DNA of 64,000 bases from NCBI RefSeq assembly GCF_037027585.1, contig NZ_JAXCLE010000017.1:1-64000 (forward strand). Direction: 5' to 3'. The notes below the pieces were generated by a model. The model made no database searches and was not told the origin of the DNA. It saw only the letters and a program-made list of their open reading frames with translations. A program made the translations under genes and the position numbers. This DNA comes from Solibacillus ferritrahens (GTDB taxonomy: Bacteria; Bacillota; Bacilli; Bacillales_A; Planococcaceae). Positions 1 through 8,168 of this stretch are shown one piece after another. Position 1 is the first letter of the stretch. The number at the start of each line of letters is the position of its first letter.

Positions 1-60
1 ACCCGCCCGCGAAACGCGTCCCCTGGAATGGAAATCAACGGTTTTCATCAGTTAACTTTA
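1..60. repeat. GC-rich repeat-like edge sequence
   Basis: The first 40 bases are clearly richer in G and C than the rest of the window and include the block CGCGTCCCCTGGAATGG followed by AAATCAAC. From memory, similar blocks recur in intergenic regions of many Bacillaceae genomes, often beside long hairpins, as is the case here. Only one copy lies in the window, so calling it a dispersed repeat is inference. Confidence 0.35.
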
Positions 61-75
61 TTTTAAAACAAAAAA

Positions 76-117
76 GACTGTAGGCAAACTCGAATTTCTT
101 CGAGTTTGTCTACAGTC
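76..117 (-). terminator. Long hairpin, terminator for a minus-strand unit
   Basis: A 19-bp stem (GACTGTAGGCAAACTCGAA at 76-94 against 99-117, with one G-U pair) closes a 4-base loop. The A-run at 69-75 becomes a U-run when read on the minus strand, so it would terminate minus-strand transcription. No minus-strand gene end is visible beside it, so it may belong to a repeat unit. Confidence 0.55.
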
Positions 118-120
118 TGA

Positions 121-147
121 AGCCATGTCATTCGAACATGGCTTTTT
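121..147 (+). terminator. Rho-independent terminator
   Basis: AGCCATGT (121-128) pairs with ACATGGCT (136-143), followed by TTTTT. It would end a plus-strand transcript entering from left of the window. Confidence 0.6.
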
Positions 148-225
148 CCTATTATGAAATATTTTTCGTTAGTTTTGTGGAATAATATAAATCAGAAATT
201 ATTAAACGGGAAAGGAGGAGAATAT

Positions 226-447
226 TTGGACATTCTATTAGAACAAATTCATCGAGATTTGGATTATCTATATTCACAAGGTAAGCACGTAAAGAAAATT
301 AAAATGAATCCCAAGGTTTACGAAAGGATGACAAATAAGCTTACTGGAGTTGAAATCATTAATGAAGCTGTTATTGTATTTGGTATTCCTATTGAGGCAG
401 ATGAAAATATCGAAAAATTTGCATTTATTTTAGACGAAGCCACTTAA
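226..447 (+). CDS. Small hypothetical protein (73 aa, TTG start)
   Basis: I do not recognise this protein. Translation probably starts at TTG 226, because a perfect AAAGGAGGAG lies at 211-220 with 5 bases between; the in-frame ATG at 154 has no Shine-Dalgarno sequence and lies close behind the terminator at 121-147. The product is acidic, begins MDILLEQIHRDLDYLY, and has no signal peptide or membrane segment. The segment MNPKVYERM followed by alternating hydrophobic stretches suggests a small mixed alpha/beta fold. Its stop codon sits inside the following terminator, so it is transcribed alone. Coding status is supported by the ribosome site and terminator only. Confidence 0.55.
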   Translation: MDILLEQIHRDLDYLYSQGKHVKKIKMNPKVYERMTNKLTGVEIINEAVIVFGIPIEADENIEKFAFILDEAT

Positions 448-466
448 TTAAGGAGTGGCTTTTTTT
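438..466 (+). terminator. Terminator overlapping stop codon
   Basis: AGCCACT (438-444) pairs with AGTGGCT (454-460), followed by seven or more T. The stop codon of the small upstream gene lies in the loop. Confidence 0.75.
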
Positions 467-664
467 ATATGGAAGATTGGGGAATAAAAAGATGCCCATA
501 TTTTAATGCATTGAATTGCAAAAGTTAAGAGTGCTACTTTACAAAAACCTTCCTATTTCAATGTTTTTAAGATATTGGGGGCTTATCACAAAGCGTTTTT
601 ACTTGCCCTTCCAGTCTTTTTTTTATACCTTTGTATTATTGGTACGAAGAAAGGTGAGATTGAG

Positions 665-901
665 ATGTTATCAAAAGAAAAATTAGCTCGGATTAATGAG
701 CTTTCAAAATTAGCAAAAGAAGGAAAGTTAACGGAAGAACTAGCAAAGGAACGTACGGCACTTCGCAAGGAATATTTAGACACATTCCGATCGACTATGC
801 GGGATACGATAGAGCATATGAAAGTTATTGATGAAGAAGGCAATGATGTAACGCCTGAAAAACTAAAACAAATAAAATCGCAAAAAAACTTTCTAAATTA
901 G
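665..901 (+). CDS. DUF896 / YnzC-like small cytosolic protein
   Basis: The 78-residue product starts MLSKEKLARINELSKLAKEG and matches the DUF896 (YnzC) family: two N-terminal amphipathic helices with ELAKERTALRKEYLD, then a short C-terminal tail. Start ATG 665 follows AAGGTGAG at 651-658; open frame continues upstream to 575 but lacks a ribosome site. In B. subtilis ynzC is the last gene of the SOS-induced yneA-yneB-ynzC operon just upstream of tkt, and here it also precedes tkt. The yneA and yneB genes are absent and I see no LexA box (CGAAC-N4-GTTCG) in 448-664, so SOS control is not supported here. Molecular function unknown. Confidence 0.85.
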   Translation: MLSKEKLARINELSKLAKEGKLTEELAKERTALRKEYLDTFRSTMRDTIEHMKVIDEEGNDVTPEKLKQIKSQKNFLN

Positions 902-967
902 AATGTTTAATAATATGACACATTTCTTATAAAGTATGACATAAATTAATAAACTCTTTAGAAATGA

Positions 968-996
968 TTGTTTTCTTAGGGGAATTTGTCTAAACT
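968..996 (+). promoter_or_regulatory. Candidate promoter of tkt
   Basis: TTGTTT (968-973), a 17-base spacer, then TAAACT (991-996), 41 bases before the tkt start. Moderate match to a SigA promoter. Confidence 0.4.
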
Positions 997-1036
997 ATAG
1001 GATGTAGAATTATCGTACGAGAAAGGATGTCACATA

Positions 1037-3031
1037 ATGACACAACAGATGGATCAGTTAGCAATTAGCGCAATCCGTACATTATCAATCGACGCAATAG
1101 AGAAGGCGAACTCAGGCCACCCAGGTTTACCTATGGGTGCAGCTCCAATGGCTTATACTTTATGGACGAAGCAATTACGTCATAACCCACAAAATCCAAA
1201 TTGGTACAATCGTGACCGCTTTGTATTATCAGCTGGACATGGCTCAATGCTTTTATATAGTTTATTGCACTTAGGTGGATATGGTTTAGAGATGGAAGAA
1301 ATTAAAAATTTCCGTCAGTGGAATTCAAAAACTCCAGGGCATCCAGAATATGGCCATACTGTAGGTGTAGAAGCTACTACAGGTCCTTTAGGGCAAGGTA
1401 TTGCGATGTCAGTAGGTATGGCAATGGCTGAGCGTCATTTAGCTGCAACATACAATAAGCCAGGTTTAGATATCGTAGACCACTATACATTTGCGCTATG
1501 TGGCGATGGTGATTTAATGGAAGGTGTTGCTGCAGAAGCGATTTCACTAGCAGGACACTTGAAATTGGATAAGCTGATTGTGCTATACGATTCAAATGAT
1601 ATTTCACTTGATGGTGATCTTGAAAAGTCATTCTCAGAAAACATCCAAAAACGTTTTGAATCTTACGGTTGGAATTATTTAAAAGTTCAAGATGGCACAG
1701 ATATTGTTGAAATTAATACAGCAATAGAAAAAGCGAAACAAAATACTGGTGGACCAACTATTATCGAAGTTAAGACAGTGATTGGTTTTGGTTCTCCAAA
1801 TAAATCAGGTAAAGCAGATTGCCATGGTGCACCACTTGGATTTGATGAAGTAGCTTTAACGAAAGCTGCATACGCATGGGAACACGAATCATTCTTCGTT
1901 CCTAATGAAGTGTACGAAACATTTAAAACAGCAAGCGAAGTACAAGGTGTACAGGCCGAAGCAACATGGAATGAATTATTCGAGAACTATAAAAACGAAT
2001 ATCCTGAGTTGGCTGCACAATTTGTGAACGCAATGGAAAATAAATTACCAGAACACTATGCTTCTGAGTTACCAGTGTACGAAGCTGGCACTGCAGTAGC
2101 AACACGTTCATCTTCTGGTGATGCAATCAATGCTATTGCAAAAACAACTCCGTCATTCTTTGGTGGTTCTGCTGACTTGGCAGGTTCAAACAAAACAACT
2201 ATTAAAGGCGCAGGTGACTTCTTCGCTGATACTCCAGAAGGTCGAAATATTTGGTTTGGTGTTCGTGAATTTGCAATGGGTGCTGCAATGAATGGTATGG
2301 CATTACATGGCGGATTAAATGTATTTGGCGGAACTTTCTTTGTATTCTCTGATTATGTTCGTCCAGCGATTCGTTTATCCGCATTAATGGGCCTACCTGT
2401 AACATATGTGTTTACACATGACTCAATTGCAGTAGGTGAAGATGGTCCGACACATGAGCCAGTCGAACATTTAGCATCATTACGTGCAATGCCGAATCTT
2501 TCGGTAATTCGACCGGCAGATGCTAATGAATCTGTTGCGGCATGGAAATTGGCTGTAGAAAGCAAGTCAATTCCAACTGTATTAGTATTATCCCGCCAAA
2601 ACTTACCGGTATTAGACGTAGCGAAAGATGCTGTATATGATGGTGTTGAAAAAGGAGCCTATGTGGTTGCAGCTTCAATAAAAGAAACACCGGATGCTAT
2701 TTTAATTGCAACGGGTTCTGAAGTAGGCTTGGCTGTAGAGGCGAAAAAAGCGCTACTCGAAGAAGGAATTGATGCATCTGTTGTATCAATGCCGTCTATG
2801 GACCGCTTTGAAAAGCAATCTAAGGAATACAAGGAATCGGTATTGCCAAAAGCTGTTACAAAACGTTTAGCAATTGAGATGGGTGCTTCATTCGGTTGGC
2901 ATAAATATGTTGGCTTTGAAGGTGACGTTCTTGCAATTGATAAATTCGGTGCATCAGCTCCAGAAAAAATTGTTATAAAAGAATATGGCTTCACTGTAGA
3001 AAACGTTGTTGCTAAAGTAAAAGCACTTTAA
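1037..3031 (+). CDS. tkt: Transketolase
   Basis: Thiamine diphosphate enzyme of the non-oxidative pentose phosphate pathway that moves two-carbon ketol units between sugar phosphates in the cytosol. The 664 residues have full family length. Visible marks are the substrate-binding SGHPG (H28), the TPP/Mg motif GDGDLMEG (156-163) followed by the N of YDSND, the central pyrimidine-binding domain (about 350-520, with VREFAMGAAMNG) and the C-terminal domain. Start ATG 1037 is preceded by GAAAGGATG. It is monocistronic: a promoter candidate lies upstream and a terminator directly behind. Position next to the YnzC-like gene is conserved with B. subtilis. Confidence 0.98.
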   Translation: MTQQMDQLAISAIRTLSIDAIEKANSGHPGLPMGAAPMAYTLWTKQLRHNPQNPNWYNRDRFVLSAGHGSMLLYSLLHLGGYGLEMEEIKNFRQWNSKTPGHPEYGHTVGVEATTGPLGQGIAMSVGMAMAERHLAATYNKPGLDIVDHYTFALCGDGDLMEGVAAEAISLAGHLKLDKLIVLYDSNDISLDGDLEKSFSENIQKRFESYGWNYLKVQDGTDIVEINTAIEKAKQNTGGPTIIEVKTVIGFGSPNKSGKADCHGAPLGFDEVALTKAAYAWEHESFFVPNEVYETFKTASEVQGVQAEATWNELFENYKNEYPELAAQFVNAMENKLPEHYASELPVYEAGTAVATRSSSGDAINAIAKTTPSFFGGSADLAGSNKTTIKGAGDFFADTPEGRNIWFGVREFAMGAAMNGMALHGGLNVFGGTFFVFSDYVRPAIRLSALMGLPVTYVFTHDSIAVGEDGPTHEPVEHLASLRAMPNLSVIRPADANESVAAWKLAVESKSIPTVLVLSRQNLPVLDVAKDAVYDGVEKGAYVVAASIKETPDAILIATGSEVGLAVEAKKALLEEGIDASVVSMPSMDRFEKQSKEYKESVLPKAVTKRLAIEMGASFGWHKYVGFEGDVLAIDKFGASAPEKIVIKEYGFTVENVVAKVKAL

Positions 3032-3042
3032 TTCAAAGTTTA

Positions 3043-3079
3043 AATGTCACTTGTCTACTAGGGCAAGTGGCATTTTTTA
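3043..3079 (+). terminator. tkt terminator
   Basis: AATGTCACTTG (3043-3053) pairs with CAAGTGGCATT (3064-3074), followed by TTTTT. Confidence 0.85.
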
Positions 3080-3243
3080 CTTATTTCGTATTCATGCCCA
3101 CTTATTTAGAGTGCATTCAATTTAATAGCTTATTTTCCATGCAAACTCCCTGTTGAAATGTATTTGAAAACGTGCGATATTGTTGGAGGAATGGTACGAT
3201 AGTAATTGGAAAACGAAGTAACAGAATAAGGAAGTGAATAATT

Positions 3244-3801
3244 ATGACAGCCGTACAAAAGGACATTGCTACATATGTAGAAAAAGCACTATTTTTATTA
3301 TCCAGTAAAGCAGATCCTCAAAAATTTCAAACAATGATTCAACAAAATATTAATGATAAACGAGAATCTTCCACTTCAACAATAGACTTTTATGACCGTC
3401 TAATGTTAAATATGGCCTACTTCGTTGAAAATAAAATGGCGTGGACAGAACTTGTTCGTTCTACATTTAATGGAGGCGAATTACCGACTGTATCATATAT
3501 TGAAAACGAATTAATGGTACATCAAATGCAAATTCGTAACAGTGTTGCGGAAAAGATGGATGATTATACGAAAGCCTTCCACCAGCAATATGAAACTTTA
3601 AAAGTAGAAGATGAAGATGTAATTTATGATTATGCATATGCATCAGTAGAGCATGCATTACGTGTTGATTTTTTAACATTAGTCTGTGCAAATAAAGCGA
3701 CAATTTTAGCACAAGGTAATATTGACGAAACGTTAAAAACGATGGACGGTTATGTTGCTTATTTTACCGACCAAATCGTCAATAAAATGACGCTTTCTTA
3801 A
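3244..3801 (+). CDS. Hypothetical protein (185 aa)
   Basis: Not recognised. The product is cytosolic by appearance, without signal peptide or membrane segment, and almost wholly helical: starts MTAVQKDIATYVEKALFLL, contains YDRLMLNMAYFVENKMAW and a C-terminal helix FLTLVCANKATILAQG. ATG 3244 follows AAGGAAGTG at 3229-3237. The next gene (alpha/beta hydrolase) begins 16 bases after the stop with its own AAAGGAG site, so the two form an operon ended by the hairpin at 4464. An unrelated-looking helical unknown of similar size is found at 48221. No function is proposed. Confidence 0.8.
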   Translation: MTAVQKDIATYVEKALFLLSSKADPQKFQTMIQQNINDKRESSTSTIDFYDRLMLNMAYFVENKMAWTELVRSTFNGGELPTVSYIENELMVHQMQIRNSVAEKMDDYTKAFHQQYETLKVEDEDVIYDYAYASVEHALRVDFLTLVCANKATILAQGNIDETLKTMDGYVAYFTDQIVNKMTLS

Positions 3802-3817
3802 AAGGAGATACAACAAA

Positions 3818-4465
3818 ATGAATACACCATTTACTTTTTTACACAAAGCCCCTGTAATGAATGCAGAGAAAAAACCTGCAATCTTTTTATTACACGGTTT
3901 AGGAAGTGATGAAAATGATTTATTACAATTAGTTAATTCATTTTCAACACAGTGCCATATTTTTAGTTTGCAAGGACCTATTAAACATCGACCTGGCTAT
4001 GCCTTCTATACTTTCGAAGAGGAAGGTAAACCAAATCGCGCCATTTTTGATAAGGTATTAAAGGGAATTGAAGCATTTATTAATGAAGCCGTTCGAGAAT
4101 ACAATTTAGATGAACAACAAATTTATGTGGTTGGTTTTAATCAAGGCGCAGCATTGGCACAATCCCTTGCAATGGTTATGGGGGATGCTATTCGTGGGAC
4201 AGCAGCGTTAAGTGGCTATTTGCCGGAGTTTGCTGCACTTGAGTATAGTAAAAAAACGATGAATCATTCTAAAATTTTCATTTCCCATGGTGAATATGAC
4301 TACGATTACCCATTTGAATGGGCGGAGCATGCAGTGCGTTTCTTCAATGATTATGGCACGAATGTTACATTTAAATCATATCCGGTAGGCCATGGTGTAA
4401 GTGAGCAAAACTTACAGGATTTAATCGCATTTTTATCAGAGGATCTACCAAATAATTTAAACTAA
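3818..4465 (+). CDS. Alpha/beta hydrolase (phospholipase/carboxylesterase-like), nucleophile Ser replaced by Asn
   Basis: A 215-residue member of the Abhydrolase_2 (phospholipase/carboxylesterase) family, normally a cytosolic serine esterase. Oxyanion loop HGLGSDENDL (H26) is at the N terminus; the acid segment HGEYDYDYP gives D161/D163; the catalytic histidine is H192 in VGHGVSEQ. The nucleophile elbow, usually GFSQG, reads GFNQG, with codon AAT for N108. One base change from AGT would explain it. Everything else in the fold looks intact, so either the protein is a catalytically dead relative with a binding role or the base is a sequencing or strain-specific change. It is transcribed with the helical unknown upstream. 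Family assignment is firm; activity is doubtful. Confidence 0.85.
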   Translation: MNTPFTFLHKAPVMNAEKKPAIFLLHGLGSDENDLLQLVNSFSTQCHIFSLQGPIKHRPGYAFYTFEEEGKPNRAIFDKVLKGIEAFINEAVREYNLDEQQIYVVGFNQGAALAQSLAMVMGDAIRGTAALSGYLPEFAALEYSKKTMNHSKIFISHGEYDYDYPFEWAEHAVRFFNDYGTNVTFKSYPVGHGVSEQNLQDLIAFLSEDLPNNLN

Positions 4466-4511
4466 AAAACAGCTGACGGGGATGGAAATTATTTCTCGTC
4501 AGCTGTTTTTT
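4464..4511. terminator. Bidirectional terminator
   Basis: AAAAAACAGCTGACG (4464-4478) pairs with CGTCAGCTGTTTTTT (4497-4511). It serves the hydrolase gene on the plus strand and overlaps the last codons of the convergent EAL-protein gene on the minus strand. Confidence 0.85.
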
Positions 4512-6672
4512 CTATGTCCAATAATTGTTCGGCATCGTTAATCGACATCGGTTTGTAGAAATAGTATCCCTGGCCAGCAGGGCAGCCGAGTTGCTGAAGC
4601 ATTACCAGTTGTTCCTTAGTTTCAATACCTTCAGCAATCGCTCGCATTTTAATATTTTTTGCAAGTAGGATAATGGTTTGTACAATCGCATACATGCCGG
4701 GTTCATTCATTGAGCTAACAAAGCTACGGTCAATTTTTATTTCAGAAAAAGGCAATTGAGGTAAGTAGCTTAAGGAAGAAAAACCTACACCAAAATCATC
4801 AATGGAACATTCAATTCCAAGTGCATTTAATTGATTTAAAATTTCCTTTGCTCTACTCAAATCCACTAATTCAATGCTTTCTGTTACCTCAAGTTTAATA
4901 TATTGTGGAGGAATATTAAATTGATTAAAAATATTCCTAATATTTTCTAAAAATAGAGGGTCGTAAAAATGATCCGGTGAAATATTAAGAGATACAGGTA
5001 ATATTTTTTTCCCTTTATTCAAACGATTTTGTAGCCAACTCAAAATATGTTTAAAATTCAGCAAATCAATATCTTTTATTTTCCCGGTTTGTTCAGCTAT
5101 TGGAATATATTTAATCGGTGAAATAAAACCGAGTCTGCTTGAATTCCACCGGGATAATGCCTCGAATCCTTCCACCTCAAGTGTTGTAAAATTTATTTTC
5201 GGCTGTAAATATACTAAAAATTCTTCGTGATGGAGCGCGTATGCCAATTGATTGAAAATCTCCATTTCCTCTATCAGTTGCTTTGTACTGTTTTCTTCAT
5301 ATGCTTCAAAACTATTTCCGCTTCTGTTACGAGCTTTAGATAAGGCAATATCCGACTGATGTATAATTTGATCTACTGTTAAGGATTGGTCGAAATTTGT
5401 ATAGCCGATCTTTATAGTGATATAGGTTTCTTTATCATCAATTAAATAGGGAATAAGTGTAAGTAACTCAATCTGTTGATAATAAGAGGTAAAACTATCA
5501 CTTTCTCCTTTTACTCCAAGAACGATGGAATTAGAAAATCGTGAAATGAGAACATCATCTACAGCTAAATACTCGCTCAATCGATTGGCCATTTGACTTA
5601 GTAGGTCAGCACCTGCACTACGCCCATATAAATCCACAATTTTGTTAAATTCGGCAGGGTGGATAATTGCAGCAAAACCTGAATCCCCTGTATTTAACCA
5701 TTTTGAAAATTGCGTCTTAAAATAATGTAAATTCGGTAAATTAGTCTCTACATCATAAAAGGCTAAATGACGCAGTTGAATTTTTTGTTCCGCATATTTA
5801 ATGGCAAGCTGAATAAGTAGCGTTAATCGATTTAAATAATTGATATCAATTTGCTTTAATTCGGTACTGTCTTGATTAAATAATGTTAAGATACCGCTTA
5901 TTTCATTTTGTGGCGTCAAAATCAACTTTGTCCAGGAACCTTGAATCGTTCCTAATTCATAATTTTCTGAAATATCGTTATATAGTGGGGTGTCAGTAAA
6001 ATCTTTTAAGTATATAGCGCTCTTATTGAAGTTGGAATTTGATTTGATTTCAAAAAAGGCAAGTTTATTAATTACGTGTACTGGTAATGTATAGGAACCG
6101 ATAGATTTAATATCATAGTTTTCATTATATAAATGAATCGTACAATAGACATCCCGAATATAAAAGAGTTCAATTTTTTCCGAAATCAAATTCAATATTG
6201 ACTGTAAATTACTTTCATGATCGATCGCTTGATATACTTCGTGCTCCAATTTATAAATCATTTTATTTAACGTTTCTTCTGTTGTATCTTCGCAGGTCAA
6301 TAATATATATTGAATTATATTTTCATTATTCCTAATAGGATGCAATGTAATAGAATTCCAAAAGGCAGAACCTTCTTTATTGTAATGTAAAATCGTTAAT
6401 TTTTTAGGGGAGCCGGATTTTAAATGTAAATTTAATGCTTCAATCGACTTTTTACTAGTACGTTTTCCGTTTAAAATGCTGATGTTTTGATTAATGATTT
6501 GTTCATTTTCAAAAGAAGTTAATTTAAAAAAATAAGGGTTTGCATGTAGAATTGATAGATTCTCATCGTTAATATCAATGATAAGCGTACCTTTCGAAAG
6601 TTGGTTACTTAAGGTTTTTAACCAATTAAATAATCGATCTTTTGATAGGGGTATAGATTGATCAATTGTCAT
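4489..6672 (-). CDS. PAS-GAF-GGDEF(degenerate)-EAL cyclic-di-GMP phosphodiesterase
   Basis: A 727-residue cytosolic signalling protein without membrane segments. Order: PAS with PAC tail (about 25-140), GAF (about 155-300), a GGDEF-fold domain (about 305-455), EAL domain (about 470-720). In the GGDEF domain the signature is lost: the segment at 378-384 reads RFSNSIV where RxGGDEF is expected, so it should not make c-di-GMP, though it might still bind GTP. The EAL domain keeps the residues needed for hydrolysis: E504-A-L, SLNIS, EVTES, DDFGVGFSSL, EIKIDR and AEGIET. Prediction: c-di-GMP phosphodiesterase whose activity is tuned by PAS/GAF ligands. ATG 6672 follows AAGGGG. It is monocistronic and convergent with the hydrolase gene. 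Confidence 0.93.
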   Translation of the reverse strand: MTIDQSIPLSKDRLFNWLKTLSNQLSKGTLIIDINDENLSILHANPYFFKLTSFENEQIINQNISILNGKRTSKKSIEALNLHLKSGSPKKLTILHYNKEGSAFWNSITLHPIRNNENIIQYILLTCEDTTEETLNKMIYKLEHEVYQAIDHESNLQSILNLISEKIELFYIRDVYCTIHLYNENYDIKSIGSYTLPVHVINKLAFFEIKSNSNFNKSAIYLKDFTDTPLYNDISENYELGTIQGSWTKLILTPQNEISGILTLFNQDSTELKQIDINYLNRLTLLIQLAIKYAEQKIQLRHLAFYDVETNLPNLHYFKTQFSKWLNTGDSGFAAIIHPAEFNKIVDLYGRSAGADLLSQMANRLSEYLAVDDVLISRFSNSIVLGVKGESDSFTSYYQQIELLTLIPYLIDDKETYITIKIGYTNFDQSLTVDQIIHQSDIALSKARNRSGNSFEAYEENSTKQLIEEMEIFNQLAYALHHEEFLVYLQPKINFTTLEVEGFEALSRWNSSRLGFISPIKYIPIAEQTGKIKDIDLLNFKHILSWLQNRLNKGKKILPVSLNISPDHFYDPLFLENIRNIFNQFNIPPQYIKLEVTESIELVDLSRAKEILNQLNALGIECSIDDFGVGFSSLSYLPQLPFSEIKIDRSFVSSMNEPGMYAIVQTIILLAKNIKMRAIAEGIETKEQLVMLQQLGCPAGQGYYFYKPMSINDAEQLLDIEKTADEK

Positions 6673-6814
6673 AGTTACTGCCCCTTTTTAATTATAAGAT
6701 TTACTAAAGTATAACAAATTCCCTATAAATAGGAAGTGGATTATTATAATATATAAAAAGTTCTTTTTGGTTGAGTCTTATTTGCTGTTAGAAATAAACT
6801 AAAGAATTTTTAAC

Positions 6815-6847
6815 AAAAAAAACTAGTAACGATAGATTACTAGTTTT
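6815..6847 (-). terminator. csbD terminator
   Basis: AAAACTAGTAA (6819-6829) pairs with TTACTAGTTTT (6837-6847); the A-run at 6815-6822 gives the U-tract on the minus strand, just after the CsbD-family gene. Confidence 0.8.
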
Positions 6848-6863
6848 GGGGATTTGTATTTTA

Positions 6864-7058
6864 TTATCTATTGTCCATTCTGTCGGAGATGTTTTTCTTA
6901 ACATCGCCAATTTTTTCTTGTGCTTTACCTTTTACTTGATCACGTTTTCCTTCAGCTTGCAGGGATGGGTCGTTTGTATTTCGACCGACTGACTCTTTTA
7001 CTTCCCCTTTTAGTTTGTTCCCAGTACCTTTTACTTTATCTGAAAATCCATTTGACAT
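6864..7058 (-). CDS. CsbD family stress-response protein
   Basis: A 64-residue hydrophilic protein with the CsbD pattern: DKVKGTGNKLKGEVKESVG, then a second KGKAQEKIGDVKK unit. In B. subtilis csbD belongs to the SigB general stress regulon; the molecular role is unknown. The start is fixed by AGGAGG (complement of 7066-7071) 7 bases upstream of ATG 7058. I see no convincing SigB promoter in the short space before it. The lipoprotein gene lies 65 bases upstream on the same strand, so the two may be cotranscribed. Confidence 0.93.
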   Translation of the reverse strand: MSNGFSDKVKGTGNKLKGEVKESVGRNTNDPSLQAEGKRDQVKGKAQEKIGDVKKNISDRMDNR

Positions 7059-7123
7059 AGTATAACCTCCTAAAAGTATTTACATATGTCTATTTCCCTT
7101 AACAGGAAAGAATAAACAAAATT

Positions 7124-7618
7124 TCAATTCATCGTGTAGACCTTGTAAAAGTGGTGAAGGGATTCACTGCCTTTTTGATCAATAATTGTTTGTCCATTTT
7201 GATTCATGCTGACAGTTGTTTTTTTCTCCTCTAGCACCCCTTTATGGAAATACAGAACGACCTCAATTTTACTATTTTCAATCAATTGTTGCTTCTCGGC
7301 TTCTAAAAAATTCCCCTCTGCAAAAAGTCCATTATCCTGCCATGTACCAGTTATTTTTAATTGTTGCTCGTCCTCATTTTCGTCATAATACCACTGCACA
7401 TCGCGTAATATAGTTTTAAATAAATCGTTAATTGTAAAAGTTTCATTGTCGAACTCAATTTCGACCGAACGAATGGAATGTACATCGGTAGAAATGGCGG
7501 TTGCCGCTTCATTAGCCTTGGAGTTAATACCAGCTGCTGCCTTTTTAACATCACCAATCGTTTCTCCGCAACCTGCTAACAAAATTGCCGTAATTAAAAA
7601 TAATATAGAACTTCTCAT
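7124..7618 (-). CDS. Putative lipoprotein, unknown function
   Basis: A 164-residue protein with a lipoprotein signal peptide: hydrophobic stretch at 5-14 and lipobox LLAGC with the lipidated Cys at 17. The mature part starts with an Ala-rich helix (about 25-45) and continues as an apparent beta-rich domain with EVVLYFHKGVLEEKKT and the C-terminal LHHFYKVYTMN. It should sit on the outer face of the membrane. ATG 7618 follows GGAGGGA. The CsbD gene lies downstream in the same direction. The family was not recognised; a role in envelope stress is only a guess from the neighbour. Confidence 0.8.
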   Translation of the reverse strand: MRSSILFLITAILLAGCGETIGDVKKAAAGINSKANEAATAISTDVHSIRSVEIEFDNETFTINDLFKTILRDVQWYYDENEDEQQLKITGTWQDNGLFAEGNFLEAEKQQLIENSKIEVVLYFHKGVLEEKKTTVSMNQNGQTIIDQKGSESLHHFYKVYTMN

Positions 7619-7882
7619 TAGAGTCCCTCCAATGTTGTCATTACTATCATTTTACTAAAATGTGCAAAAGGAAACGCATGAATTTAGTAGTAGAATGTGA
7701 AATGTTTGTAACAGATTGGAATTCAAAATGAAGAAAGCGATTTTCCATTAAAAATGTTATTAATTTTTCATCTTGCTGTATCTGTTCATGTATACGATGT
7801 TCGATGTTGGGTCACAATAGTTTATAAGTGGATAGTATATGGAATAGAGAGTCGTGAAAAAAGTGGAAAGTGAGTGTTGGAG

Positions 7883-8011
7883 ATGCGAATCGATGATGAG
7901 TTACTTGAAAAGCTTGGTAGTTATTTTGTATATCATGAAGTGTATAACCGGTACGGCATTACATTTGAGACTTTTGTAGATCGTTGGACGAGAGGGATTC
8001 TTGAATTATAA
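7883..8011 (+). CDS. Small hypothetical protein (42 aa)
   Basis: In the 550-base gap between the lipoprotein gene and the aminopeptidase gene there is a 42-codon open frame beginning MRIDDELLEKLGSYFVYH and ending WTRGILEL. It has a weak ribosome site (GTTGGAG ending 2 bases before the ATG), balanced composition with aromatic and charged residues unlike random AT-rich translation, and a proper terminator 50 bases after its stop. No family was recognised. The rest of the gap (7619-7860) shows nothing clear. Confidence 0.5.
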   Translation: MRIDDELLEKLGSYFVYHEVYNRYGITFETFVDRWTRGILEL

Positions 8012-8060
8012 TTTCAATTAAAGAAGTTTGATCAGATGTATAACATTTTGAATTAGTAAT

Positions 8061-8092
8061 ACACTCCTCAGTTAAAATTGAGGGGTGTGTTT
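8061..8092 (+). terminator. Rho-independent terminator
   Basis: ACACTCCTCA (8061-8070) pairs with TGAGGGGTGT (8079-8088), followed by GTTTTC. It ends the small gene unit and insulates the aminopeptidase gene. Confidence 0.75.
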
Positions 8093-8168
8093 TCATTTTT
8101 GCTGTCCTTTTTTGGGAATTACTATTACGATAGATTTATAAAACCCCCTAAACAAAGGAGCTATGATT

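Noticed and set aside
448..664. LexA box before the YnzC-like gene
   Set aside because: No CGAAC-N4-GTTCG or near match is present, although the family is SOS-linked in B. subtilis.
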